Positions 17,536 through 25,507 of a stretch of DNA of 64,000 nucleotides are shown in pieces; the stretch's first letter is position 1, and each line of letters starts with the position of its first letter. The stretch covers positions 4,355,501-4,419,500 of the forward strand of contig NZ_CP116005.1 of assembly GCF_027941835.1 (NCBI RefSeq), written 5' to 3'. The position numbers and the translations under genes are program-made. The notes below the pieces were generated by a model. It had not been told where the DNA came from. It ran no database searches and saw nothing but the letters and a program-made list of their open reading frames with translations. This DNA is from Sphingosinicella microcystinivorans. Lineage in GTDB: Bacteria; Pseudomonadota; Alphaproteobacteria; Sphingomonadales; Sphingomonadaceae.

Positions 17536-18909
17536 TTACGAGCGGCGATCCACCTGCCCTTGCAGCCATGCGAGGAAGGCTGGGTCCGCGCCGTAGGCCA
17601 CGTTGACCCGCATCGCGGGCGCCGGGTTCCGGGAGGTCGAGAAATTGGCGGCGGGCGCGATGAAGATCCCGGCCTTCGCCGCGTCATGGGCGAGGTCTTC
17701 GCCGCCCATGTGCTCCGGAAGCTCGATCCACAGGTAGAAGCCGCCGCCGATCGGGCGGCGGATGCTGAACCCCAGCGCCTCCAGCGCCTTCACGCTCGCC
17801 GCCGTTGCCGCGCTGGCGCGCGCGCGCAGCCTGCGGAGATGCTTGAGGTAATGGCCATGCTCGACCAGCTGGAAGATCAGGCGTTCGTCATGGGCCGAGG
17901 TTGATACGGCCGTCACGACCTTGAGCTCGTTGAGTTCGCTCGCCAGCCGGGGCGCCGCGGCGAGATAGCCGGTCCGGAAGCTGGCCGCCAATGTCTTGGA
18001 GAAGGTGCCGATATAGATCACCCGCTCGAGCTGATCGAGCGCGGCGAGGCGCGGGGCCGTATAAGGCAGGATGTCCGCGAAGGGATCGTCCTCGATCACG
18101 AGGAGATCGAACTCGCTCGCCGCCCGCAATACCGCGTAGGCGGTGCCGATGGTGATCGACCCCCCGGTCGGATTGTGCGCGAGCGACTGGGTGAAGAAAA
18201 GCCGCGCGCCGCTCTTCCTCGCCTTGGCTTCGAGATCGCCGACGTCGGGGCCGTCCTGCTTCCGGTTGACGCCGATCGCGTTCGCCCCGGCAAGCGCGAG
18301 CTTGGCGAGCAGCGGATAATAGCCCGGATCATCGACCAGCACGTTGTCGCCGGGCGCGACATAGCGCCGGATGACGAGATCCATCGCGTGGTTGGCGCCG
18401 TGGGTCATCAGGAGCTGGCCGTCGCGGCAGGCGATTCCCCGCTCGGCGAGCGCGCCGCAGAGCCGTTCGCGCAGCGGCGCATAACCCCAGCTCGAATTAT
18501 AGGAATCCGCTTCCTGAAACCTCTGGTAGGACAGGTAGCGCCGCAGTTCGGACGTCTCCAGCCATTCGGTGGGGGGGCGGCCGTCGCCGGGGCGGATCGG
18601 CAGGCGGCGGTCGAGTTGCTCGGCGAGCAGCGACACCCGGTCCGTCGCCGCCACCAGCGGGATCTTGCGCTCCTGCATGGCAGCGGGCGGCGTGCGGACG
18701 ACGTAATAGCCCGACCCCGGTTTCGCCTGCAGGATACCTTGCCCGACGAGGCGGAGATACGCCTCCACCACCGTGTTCTTTCCGATGCCGAGACGCTGCG
18801 CCTCGTCCCGTATCGACGGCAGGCGCTGGCCCGGCCGCAGCGTGCCCGCACGCAGCTGCATCAGCAGGCTGTTGATGACGAAATCAATCTTCAGTGGCGG
18901 CGACGGCAT
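17536..18909 (-). CDS. MocR-type GntR regulator with aminotransferase-like domain
   Basis: The 457-residue protein combines a GntR winged helix (LPSIRDEAQRLGIGKNTVV, about residues 30-50) with an aminotransferase domain whose PLP lysine is in GTFSKTLAASFRTGYLAA. It converges on the crotonase, with only 11 bases between the stops, and diverges from HMG-CoA reductase with a 172-base shared promoter. That promoter holds a tandem repeat of an ATTGT...CCTG unit, the sort of direct repeat MocR proteins bind. It is the most likely regulator of the adjacent catabolic genes and of itself, responding to an amine or amino acid through PLP. It shares no obvious close identity with the MocR protein at the window start beyond the domain plan. 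Confidence 0.93.
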   Translation of the reverse strand: MPSPPLKIDFVINSLLMQLRAGTLRPGQRLPSIRDEAQRLGIGKNTVVEAYLRLVGQGILQAKPGSGYYVVRTPPAAMQERKIPLVAATDRVSLLAEQLDRRLPIRPGDGRPPTEWLETSELRRYLSYQRFQEADSYNSSWGYAPLRERLCGALAERGIACRDGQLLMTHGANHAMDLVIRRYVAPGDNVLVDDPGYYPLLAKLALAGANAIGVNRKQDGPDVGDLEAKARKSGARLFFTQSLAHNPTGGSITIGTAYAVLRAASEFDLLVIEDDPFADILPYTAPRLAALDQLERVIYIGTFSKTLAASFRTGYLAAAPRLASELNELKVVTAVSTSAHDERLIFQLVEHGHYLKHLRRLRARASAATAASVKALEALGFSIRRPIGGGFYLWIELPEHMGGEDLAHDAAKAGIFIAPAANFSTSRNPAPAMRVNVAYGADPAFLAWLQGQVDRRS

Positions 18910-18945
18910 GGTGCGCGGTTCCCGGCTCTCGCTACGTTCCTATCA

Positions 18946-18966
18946 CATTGTCCTGAATTGTACCTG
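18946..18966. promoter_or_regulatory. Tandem ATTGT..CCTG repeat, candidate MocR operator
   Basis: Two half-sites, CATTGTCCTG at 18946-18955 and AATTGTACCTG at 18956-18966, are direct repeats one helical turn (10 bases) apart. They lie 37 bases upstream of the MocR start at 18909 and 116 bases upstream of the HMG-CoA reductase start at 19082. Direct-repeat operators are known for MocR regulators such as GabR and PdxR. The second half-site with its preceding G is the same 12-mer as at 7059. Assignment to this MocR protein is inference. Confidence 0.5.
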
Positions 18967-19081
18967 CATCATGTCCGCCGACATCGCTATCCGTAAATGG
19001 GGCGTCCGGCGGGTTGCCGAATGATTTTTGCAGCGGCGGTGTGCGGCGTCCCACGGAGCAACAGCGAGCGAAAGAGCAGCA

Positions 19082-20368
19082 GTGACAGACGACGCGACCC
19101 GGCGCACATCCCGCATATCGGGCTTTCACAAGCTGCGTGTCGAGCAGCGCATCGACCATGTCGCGGCCTTCGCGGATCTCGGCGACGAGCATCGACGCCA
19201 GCTCGCCGCGCCGTCCAACATGGATACGCATCTCGCGGACCACATGATCGAAAACATGATCACGACCATCGCCATTCCGGTCGGCATCGCGACGAACATG
19301 CGGGTCGACGGGCGCGACGTGCTCGTGCCGATGGCGACCGAGGAATCGTCTGTCGTCGCCGCCGTCGGCAATTCGGCGCGGCAATGCTATGAATCCGGCG
19401 GCTTCACGACCTCGATGTCGGGCACCGAAATGATCGCGCAGATCCAGCTTCTGGGTGTGCCCGATCCGGCCCGCGCGCGCCTGCTGATCCTGGAGCGCCG
19501 CGCCGAGATCGAGCGCATCTGCAATGCGTGCGATCCGACGCTCGTCGGCCTCGGCGGCGGCTTCCGCGATCTCGACGTCCGCCGCATCGACACGCCCGCC
19601 GGCAGCATGGTGATCACGCACATCGTCGTCGATACGCGCGATGCGATGGGCGCCAACACGGTCAATTCGATGGCCGAGCGGCTTGCGCCGAACATCGCGG
19701 CCTGGACCGGCGGCAGGACACTGCTGCGGATATTGTCGAACCTTGCCGATCGCCGCGTCGTGCGGGCCCGGGCGACATGGACGTGCGCGGCCATCGGCGG
19801 TGCCGAAGTCCGCGATGCGATGGTCGCCGCGTATCATTTCGCGGACAACGACCCCTATCGCGCCGCAACGCACAACAAGGGCATCATGAACGGCGTTTCC
19901 GCCGTCGTCCTCGCCACGGGCAACGACACGCGGGCGGTGGAATCGGGGGCGCACGCCTTCGCCGCGCGCTCGGGGCGCTACCGCAGCCTGACCAGCTGGG
20001 AGGTCACGGCGGACGGCGACCTCGCCGGCGCCATCGAATTGCCGCTGGCGGTCGGCCTCGTCGGGGGCGCGGTGAAAATCCACCCGACGGCGCGCGCACT
20101 GCTCGCCGTCTTGCAGGTGGGGACGGCTAGCGAGCTCGCGCGGATCATCGCCGCCGTGGGGCTGGCGCAGAATTTCGGCGCCATGAAGGCCCTCGCCACC
20201 GAAGGAATCCAGCGCGGCCACATGTCGCTCCACGCCCGGAATCTCGCCTTCGCCGTCGGCGCCGTCGGTGATGAGGTCGCCGAGATCGCCCGGCGGATCG
20301 TCGAAGGCAGGTCCATCAACGAAGCGGCCGCCGCCGCCGCGCTCGCCGAGTTGCGCGAACAGGGATGA
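19082..20368 (+). CDS. mvaA: Hydroxymethylglutaryl-CoA reductase, degradative (class II)
   Basis: The 428-residue product is a class II HMG-CoA reductase, the same length as the Pseudomonas mevalonii enzyme that oxidises mevalonate to HMG-CoA with NAD. Catalytic residues are all present near the expected positions: Glu87/88 in MATEESS, Lys266 in HNKGIMNG, Asp282 in GNDTRAVESGAHA and His380 in GHMSLHARN. The N-terminus SRISGFHKLRVEQRI and IENMITTIAIPVGIATN match the family. GTG at 19082 was chosen because it restores the normal length; the longer TTG frame runs into the promoter. The gene diverges from a MocR regulator. No HMG-CoA lyase is in the window, so the onward route is not visible. Bacteria of this group normally make isoprenoids by the MEP route, so a catabolic role is the likely one. 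Confidence 0.95.
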   Translation: MTDDATRRTSRISGFHKLRVEQRIDHVAAFADLGDEHRRQLAAPSNMDTHLADHMIENMITTIAIPVGIATNMRVDGRDVLVPMATEESSVVAAVGNSARQCYESGGFTTSMSGTEMIAQIQLLGVPDPARARLLILERRAEIERICNACDPTLVGLGGGFRDLDVRRIDTPAGSMVITHIVVDTRDAMGANTVNSMAERLAPNIAAWTGGRTLLRILSNLADRRVVRARATWTCAAIGGAEVRDAMVAAYHFADNDPYRAATHNKGIMNGVSAVVLATGNDTRAVESGAHAFAARSGRYRSLTSWEVTADGDLAGAIELPLAVGLVGGAVKIHPTARALLAVLQVGTASELARIIAAVGLAQNFGAMKALATEGIQRGHMSLHARNLAFAVGAVGDEVAEIARRIVEGRSINEAAAAAALAELREQG

Positions 20369-20448
20369 TCGCGGATCGCCGAGGCTCCGCCGCCCGCCCG
20401 GGATCGCAAGTGCTACAGACGTCCGATTACCCCCCCGAACTCTCGCGC

Positions 20449-20456
20449 TTACCCGT
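20449..20456. promoter_or_regulatory. TTACCCGT box upstream of the cupin gene
   Basis: This 8-mer lies 71 bases before the cupin start at 20527. The same 8-mer occurs at 3729-3736 upstream of the small secreted protein and twice upstream of the hydantoinase-type operon (32609 and 32631), always between genes among the copies I noticed. It may be a binding site for a shared regulator; no function is established. Confidence 0.3.
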
Positions 20457-20526
20457 TCCGGCCGTTTCGATCGCACCTTCATTGCTTTATCGTTGCCGCC
20501 GCCCCTATGGCGCGTGGAGATAGAGA

Positions 20527-20997
20527 ATGGACGAAATCAGCCGTCGCAACATCCTCGCTGCGGCCACGCTGGGAACGCTGCTGATCCCGGCGGCGTCCGC
20601 CGGCGCTCGCCCGCGCAGGTTCAAGCTGGAGCCGGGCACGCAGGGCATCCGGACGTTCCAGGCGGTCCATGAAGGCCTGGGGTCGATAGATGTCAGGATG
20701 TTCGATTTCGGCGGAGCGCCGTCACCGGCCAATTTCCTGATATACGACATCCCCGTCGGCGCGAGCGAAGGCGTTCACCTCCACAATCTCACCGATCCGA
20801 AACTCGGCGCTTTCGATGAATATTATTACATCATCGAAGGCCGCGGAAAGATGATGATCGACGGAGAGCCCATCCTCGTGACAACCGGCGACCACGTCCA
20901 CGCGCCGCTCGATTCCTGGCGCGGCATCGAGAACATCGACGACACGCACCGCCTCAAGGTCTTTCTCACCTATATCGACCGGACGCCTCCGGCCTAG
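20527..20997 (+). CDS. Tat-exported single-domain cupin protein
   Basis: The 156-residue protein starts with a twin-arginine signal (ISRRNILAAATLGTLLIPA) and carries a cupin barrel. The metal-binding pattern is GVHLHNLTDPKLGAFDEYYYIIEG for motif 1 (two His plus the Glu-like acidic position) and GDHVHAPLDSWRGIEN for motif 2. Such proteins bind a metal and may be dioxygenases, isomerases or simple binders. ATG at 20527 follows GGAGATAGAG. It stands alone, 158 bases after HMG-CoA reductase and 235 before the propeller protein. I cannot name the substrate. Confidence 0.85.
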   Translation: MDEISRRNILAAATLGTLLIPAASAGARPRRFKLEPGTQGIRTFQAVHEGLGSIDVRMFDFGGAPSPANFLIYDIPVGASEGVHLHNLTDPKLGAFDEYYYIIEGRGKMMIDGEPILVTTGDHVHAPLDSWRGIENIDDTHRLKVFLTYIDRTPPA

Positions 20998-21076
20998 CTG
21001 CCGGGCCTTCCCGGCTTGCAGATTGCTACGCAAACGTGCTCCCCCCGCGCCGCCTTGGCGAAAACACCGCCAACCT

Positions 21077-21111
21077 GACAATTCGCTGACGGCACTCATC
21101 AGCGAATTGTC
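21077..21111. promoter_or_regulatory. 13-bp perfect inverted repeat upstream of the beta-propeller gene
   Basis: The arms GACAATTCGCTGA and TCAGCGAATTGTC are perfectly complementary and separated by nine bases. The element lies 122 bases upstream of the start at 21233. No T-run follows, so it is more operator-like than terminator-like, although it could end transcription of the cupin gene at 20997. It contains GAATTGT, the core of the boxes at 7059 and 18955. Confidence 0.5.
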
Positions 21112-21232
21112 GGGTACATTCTCCCAGAAAGCCGGGCGTGATGCTTGCCACGTCTGCGGATCGCCGCCTTTTCTTCTCGCAACACCGGCACGAAATCACG
21201 TATCCCGTTTAAACCATACAGGGGACCACATC

Positions 21233-22285
21233 ATGAAAATCGGCCTGCGTTCGTCGCTTGCTCTCGTCATCCTTCTTGCGGCTCCGGCCTTCGCCGCCGA
21301 TACGCCCAGCTTGCTTTATCGCGAGCGCTCCATCGTCACGCTCCCGAGCACGGACACGTACTGGGACTATATAAAGTTCGAGCCGGGCACATCGCGCCTG
21401 TTCATGGCGCGGGTGGAGGACGGCCTCACCGTCTACGACGTCGACAGGAACGAAGTCGTCGCCACCGTCGAGAATTCGGTCGGCGCCAACGGGCCGCTGC
21501 TGCTCCCCCAGTACAATCGCGGCTATGTCGCGATGACGGACGGCTCGCTCCTCAGCTTCGAGCTCGACTCGCTCAAGGTTCTCGGCCGAATGCCGCTGGC
21601 AAGCGGCATCGGCCTCAACAGCGGCATCCTCGATACGGCGACGGGCCGCATACACTTCATCACCGGCACGGGTGAAAAGGAGTCGACCTGGTTCACGCTC
21701 GATGCCGCGACGGGCAAGCTCCTCGGCAAGACCGTGTTCCCCTTCCGGAAAATGGATGACCCCGCGACGGACGGCAAGGGCAACATCTTCGCGCCCGCCC
21801 GCAGGGACAACGTGATCCTGAAGCTCGATTCGAAGACCCTGAAGGAGCAGGCCCGCTGGCCGACCGGATGCAACGTCTCCAAGACCCGTTACCAGGCGAG
21901 CACCAAGCGCATCATCGGCGCCTGCCTCGGCGACGCGCCGGCGGTCTTCGCGCTCGATCCGGAAACGGGCGCGATCACGGCCCGCGTCCCCATCGGCAGG
22001 GGCCTCGACGGTCTCGCCATCGACGAGAAGCGCAAGCGGATCGTTTCCAGCAACGGCGAGGACGGAACACTGAGCGTCATCGCGCAGGACGGCCCCGACA
22101 GCTACCGGCTGCTCGGGCAGGTCAACACCCGTGTCGGCTCCCGAATGATGGACATCGACCAGCGCACCGGCAATCTCTATGTCGTCAATGCGGATTCGAC
22201 CCAGTTCCCCGACGTCGAGACCGGAAAGCTCACGCGCGTCTATCATCCCGACAGCTTCAAGGTGCACACCCTGATCCCCGAATAA
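21233..22285 (+). CDS. Secreted YVTN-type beta-propeller protein
   Basis: The 350-residue product has a Sec signal (MKIGLRSSLALVILLAAPAFA, about 1-21) and a repeating pattern of short strands of the YVTN/Lactonase type, such as GLTVYDVDRNEVVATV, GKLLGKTVFPF, DPETGAITARVPIG and TGNLYVVNADS. These repeats form a seven-bladed propeller that usually binds ligands or partner proteins; no catalytic residues can be named. ATG at 21233 follows CAGGGGA. It stands alone, with an inverted repeat in its leader and a palindromic dispersed repeat just beyond the stop. Its role is unknown. Confidence 0.85.
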   Translation: MKIGLRSSLALVILLAAPAFAADTPSLLYRERSIVTLPSTDTYWDYIKFEPGTSRLFMARVEDGLTVYDVDRNEVVATVENSVGANGPLLLPQYNRGYVAMTDGSLLSFELDSLKVLGRMPLASGIGLNSGILDTATGRIHFITGTGEKESTWFTLDAATGKLLGKTVFPFRKMDDPATDGKGNIFAPARRDNVILKLDSKTLKEQARWPTGCNVSKTRYQASTKRIIGACLGDAPAVFALDPETGAITARVPIGRGLDGLAIDEKRKRIVSSNGEDGTLSVIAQDGPDSYRLLGQVNTRVGSRMMDIDQRTGNLYVVNADSTQFPDVETGKLTRVYHPDSFKVHTLIPE

Positions 22286-22299
22286 ACACCCGCCAGGGG

Positions 22300-22344
22300 C
22301 ATCGTGCGGAAAAGTGGGAACCGGTTTTCCGCGAAGAACGATGC
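22300..22344. repeat. Dispersed alphaproteobacterial palindromic element
   Basis: The element has outer arms GCATCGT and ACGATGC, and inner arms GCGGAAAA and TTTTCCGC around GTGGGAACCGG. The GGAAAAGTGGGAACCGGTTTTCC core is a well-known intergenic palindrome in Rhizobiales and related alphaproteobacteria (from memory of the type; no search was run). It lies between the convergent propeller and outer-membrane-barrel genes. Such elements form RNA hairpins and may mark recombination or stabilise transcripts. Confidence 0.7.
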
Positions 22345-22361
22345 GGCCACAAAGAGATGGG

Positions 22362-22396
22362 GCGGGCTGCGCGATTCCGGCAATCGCGCAGCCCGC
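22362..22396. terminator. Bidirectional hairpin between convergent genes
   Basis: A perfect 15-bp stem (GCGGGCTGCGCGATT with AATCGCGCAGCCCGC) encloses a five-base loop, one base from the stop of the barrel gene at 22398. It lies between the 3' ends of two convergent genes, where it would serve both strands. Neither side has a strong T-run, so termination may be weak or factor-assisted. Confidence 0.65.
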
Positions 22397-22397
22397 T

Positions 22398-23138
22398 CTA
22401 GATCTTGATGTCGAGCCCCAGCTTGAACTTGTTCGTCGCGCTGTGGTCCGCCTTGTGCAAGGTGCGGCCGGCCAGCGCCTTCAGCTCCAGCCTTTTGCCG
22501 AGCGCCCATTTCATGCCCACGTTGGCCTCGGTCTCGATTGTCGAGAACCGCACGTGCGGCGTCGTCGCAACAAGCTCGGCGCCGAGGCGCAGGCTGGGCG
22601 TGAGCCTCCGCAACGCCAGCACGCCGATATAGGCCTCGTCGTCCTTCCGACCGAAGACGTGGTTGTAGCCGATCTCCGTGCCCAGTTCCCACGCGCCCCG
22701 CTTGTAGCCGACGATGAAGGGAAGCTCGACGACCGCGTCGCCTTCCCCGAGAGAACGGCTTGCATCCCCCGTCGGCAGGCTGAGCTTCGGCTCGACGGCG
22801 AGCGACAGGCCGCCGCCTTCGGATTTGTGGAAATTCCATTTCGATTTGACCGAGACATCGCCCAATCCGTGCGTTTGCACCCGCCCGGTGCGATCGACCG
22901 TGCGGTACTGGGCGGCGATGGTGAAATCGAGGTCCGGCGCAAGCGGGATGCCGAGTTCGACCTTGGGCAAGGTCAGGACATCCTTGTTGTCGCCGTCCTT
23001 GAGTTCGGACCTGAGCTTGATCTTCCAGTTTTTCGACGCCGAAGGGCTGCTGACCGTGAACGGCGACGACGATGCCGCATGGATCGGCGGGATGCAGCAG
23101 GCGGCAGCGGCAAACAGCCGCAAGGAAATGCTTCGCAT
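22398..23138 (-). CDS. Outer-membrane beta-barrel protein (phenol_MetA_deg-like)
   Basis: The 246-residue protein has a Sec signal (cleavage near IHA, residue 21) and alternating amphipathic strands such as DFTIAAQYRTVD, LSLAVEPKLSLPTGD, AVVELPFIVGYKRG and RLELKALAGRTLHK, ending NKFKLGLDIKI. The layout matches the transporter-like barrels of the MetA phenol-degradation family (PF13557). The function is probably passive transport or is unknown. It lies 167 bases downstream of the histidine kinase on the same strand and may be a target of that two-component system. Confidence 0.75.
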   Translation of the reverse strand: MRSISLRLFAAAACCIPPIHAASSSPFTVSSPSASKNWKIKLRSELKDGDNKDVLTLPKVELGIPLAPDLDFTIAAQYRTVDRTGRVQTHGLGDVSVKSKWNFHKSEGGGLSLAVEPKLSLPTGDASRSLGEGDAVVELPFIVGYKRGAWELGTEIGYNHVFGRKDDEAYIGVLALRRLTPSLRLGAELVATTPHVRFSTIETEANVGMKWALGKRLELKALAGRTLHKADHSATNKFKLGLDIKI

Positions 23139-23305
23139 GGCAGTGCCTTTTCGATTGAAGGGAACTGCACAGCTAGCGGCCGCGGGCTGACGGCAGCGCT
23201 TTGGCGGCTGTCAGGAATTCATCAGCATCTGAATGAGGCCGATTGCCGGTCAGGCGTCCGCATACCGGCCCCGCGCCATGCCGGGGGTCGTGAAGCTCCG
23301 GGGAG

Positions 23306-24616
23306 CTACAGCCTTGACAAGGGGAGCACCACCTCGGCACGCAAACCGCCTTCCGCGCGGTTCTCCAGCGAGATCGTCCCGCCGAGCCGGTCCACCGAGC
23401 GTTTCACGATCGAGAGCCCGAGGCCGGCGCCTCCGGTGTTCCGGTTGCGCGACGATTCGAGCCTGTGGAAGGGTCTGAACACCTCGTCGATCTGGTGCGG
23501 CGGTATGCCCGGCCCGTCGTCCTCCACGGCGATGCGGATGCCGTCTTCCGCCTGTGCCAGCGACACGCGCGCCTGCCCGGCATGGTGCAGGGCGTTCTGG
23601 ACGAGATTGGTCACGACCCTGCCGAGCTTCACGGGGCGGGTGACGGCTTCAAGGCGGGGTGGCCCCTCGTAGACGGCATCGCCGCCGAGATCGCGCGCAT
23701 CGTCGACGATGGTCTGGAGCAGCGACGCGACATCCGCGAGGCATGGCGGTTCCGACCCGTCGTCGCGCAGATAGTCGAGGACCGTCGTCATGAACGCCTC
23801 CATCTCGTCGAGGTCGTGCCCGATCGCGGCGCGGAGGTCCGGGTCGCCGACGGAAGCCGCGCGCAGCCTCAACCGCGCGATCGGCGTTCTGAGATCGTGG
23901 GACACGGCGGCAAGCGCCTGCACGCGGTCGTTCACAAGATCGAGCAGCCTCTGCTGCATGGCGTTGATGGCGCGCGCCACGTGCTGAAGCTCGCGCGTGC
24001 CTCTGGAATCGATGAGGACGGGCTTTTCAAGATCGAGGGCCTCGATCACCTTGATGGTTTCCCTCAGCGGCCTGTGCAGCATACGCATGAGCACCAATGC
24101 GACCAGCGTGACGGCCGAAACGATCAGAAGGGTCAGGCCGATATGATTGAGAACGGGGGACGGGCGTTCGAGATAGCCTTTGCCCCGGAATTCGATCCAC
24201 GATCCGTCGCGCAGCGACAGCGCGCCCGAAAGCACGTCGCCGGGCAGAACCGCGAATTGAATCCGCCGCCCCTCGAAAGGCGCGTCCTCGCCGGTGAGCG
24301 CCTCGCGGAGCTTCTCCGTTTCCGGCGTGGGCGCGGCCCCGGCGAGACCCGTTTGCCGGACCCATGACACGCTGAACGGCCCTGACCACAAACGCCGCGC
24401 GGCCGCGGCGCGATCACCCGCCGGCAGTTCGGACAGCAGCCGGTCGGCGACGCCGAGCTGATCCGCCAGCCGTTCGACGTTTGCCCGGGCCGCGGCGCTC
24501 TCTTCCGAATAGCGATACACGAACTCGCTGCCCACGAATTCGACGATCAGGGCCAGGACGAGAATGATCGAGATCCGCGTGCCGATCCTGTCCGGCCACA
24601 GGCGCGTCCAGTTCAA
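23306..24616 (-). CDS. Sensor histidine kinase (OmpR-partner type)
   Basis: The 436-residue kinase has two membrane helices (about 14-30 and 160-180) bracketing a periplasmic sensor of some 130 residues, then HAMP, a dimerisation domain with His240 in AAVSHDLRTPIARLR, and an ATPase domain with VTNLVQNALHHAG (N box), VEDDGPGIP (G1) and GGAGLGLSIVKRSV (G2). The start is assigned as TTG at 24616: it gives the first membrane helix, and it overlaps the regulator stop by four bases (TTGA), which is the normal coupling. No ATG or GTG fits. The signal is unknown; the siderophore receptor gene is divergent from this operon. Confidence 0.92.
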   Translation of the reverse strand: MNWTRLWPDRIGTRISIILVLALIVEFVGSEFVYRYSEESAAARANVERLADQLGVADRLLSELPAGDRAAAARRLWSGPFSVSWVRQTGLAGAAPTPETEKLREALTGEDAPFEGRRIQFAVLPGDVLSGALSLRDGSWIEFRGKGYLERPSPVLNHIGLTLLIVSAVTLVALVLMRMLHRPLRETIKVIEALDLEKPVLIDSRGTRELQHVARAINAMQQRLLDLVNDRVQALAAVSHDLRTPIARLRLRAASVGDPDLRAAIGHDLDEMEAFMTTVLDYLRDDGSEPPCLADVASLLQTIVDDARDLGGDAVYEGPPRLEAVTRPVKLGRVVTNLVQNALHHAGQARVSLAQAEDGIRIAVEDDGPGIPPHQIDEVFRPFHRLESSRNRNTGGAGLGLSIVKRSVDRLGGTISLENRAEGGLRAEVVLPLSRL

Positions 24617-25392
24617 TGCCGGGACACTTCGGCGACGAACATGTAGCCGACGCCCCGGATGGTCCGGATGAGGGGCGGCTCGCCGTCGTCGCCGAGCTTC
24701 CGCCGCAGCCGGCTGATCAGCACGTCTATGCTGCGGTCCGAGGAACCGGCGATGCGCGCCCGCGACATTTCGAGCAGGGCCTCGCGGGAGATCACGCGCT
24801 GCGCGTTGTCGAGGAGGCTGACCAGCAGGTCGAACTCGGCGCCGGATATGGTGACGATCGCGCCGGACGGCGCGCGCAGCTCGCGGCGCGGGAGATCGAC
24901 CGTCCATCCCGCGAACCGAAGCAGCTTCGACCGGAAAGGCCGCTGCTCGCCGGTGCGGACGCCGCGCCTCAGGACGGCGCGGATGCGCGCGAGCACCTCG
25001 CTCGGGCCGAACGGTTTCGCGATATAGTCGTCCGCCCCGAGTTCGAGACCGGCCACGCGGTCCGCCTCCTCGCCGCGCGCGCTGATCATGATGATCGGTA
25101 TGTTGTCGTCCGCCTGGCGGAGCGCGCGGCATATGTCGAAGCCGTTCAGCCCCGGAAGCATCACGTCGAGAAGCAGCAGGTCGGTGCGGCCCGAGGCGAG
25201 GCACTCTTCCATCTGCTGACTGTCCGCCGCGCCGCGCGCCCTGAACCCGTTGCGCCGGAGCGTGCTCATCAGCAGCGTCCGCATACCGGGATCGTCGTCC
25301 ACGATAAGGATGTCCGGCGTTTCCGGCGCGGCTTCCGGGATGCCGAGGCCGGAGCCGGAGCTGGAGATATTGCCGGTTTGTGTCTGCATCAT
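24613..25392 (-). CDS. OmpR-family response regulator
   Basis: The 259-residue regulator has a receiver domain after a 25-residue leader (acidic cluster VDDDPGM, phospho-acceptor Asp76 in LLLLDVMLPG, Lys in IAKPFGPSE) and a C-terminal winged helix (ISGAEFDLLVSLLDNAQRVI; RSIDVLISRLRRKLGDDG; IRTIRGVGYMF). It precedes and overlaps its kinase. The promoter lies in the 115 bases shared with the divergent TonB receptor, so it may control that receptor. Two ATGs in tandem at the start leave the exact first residue open. Confidence 0.95.
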   Translation of the reverse strand: MMQTQTGNISSSGSGLGIPEAAPETPDILIVDDDPGMRTLLMSTLRRNGFRARGAADSQQMEECLASGRTDLLLLDVMLPGLNGFDICRALRQADDNIPIIMISARGEEADRVAGLELGADDYIAKPFGPSEVLARIRAVLRRGVRTGEQRPFRSKLLRFAGWTVDLPRRELRAPSGAIVTISGAEFDLLVSLLDNAQRVISREALLEMSRARIAGSSDRSIDVLISRLRRKLGDDGEPPLIRTIRGVGYMFVAEVSRH

Positions 25393-25472
25393 ATCAAATC
25401 GTTTCCCCGCGCGGGACCGGCCGGCAGCACCATTGACAAGACGGCTCCCCGCTCATCTTAGAATCCGCTACT

Positions 25473-25491
25473 GCAACTGATTAGCATTTTT
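25473..25491 (-). promoter_or_regulatory. Candidate Fur box upstream of the siderophore receptor
   Basis: Read on the minus strand the 19 bases AAAAATGCTAATCAGTTGC match the classical Fur consensus (GATAATGATAATCATTATC) at 13 of 19 positions by hand count. The site lies 17-35 bases upstream of the receptor's GTG start at 25508, where a repressor would block transcription. A TTGACA at 25433 and TAGAAT at 25459 are nearby, but their 20-base spacing is not ideal. An iron-uptake receptor with a PiuC neighbour makes Fur control plausible. Confidence 0.45.
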
Positions 25492-25507
25492 AGGGGAGCG
25501 CGTTAAA

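Noticed and set aside
25433-25464. TTGACA with TAGAAT as promoter of the siderophore receptor
   Set aside because: The spacing is 20 bases, too long for a standard sigma-70 promoter, and sphingomonad promoters often deviate. It is not strong enough to annotate.
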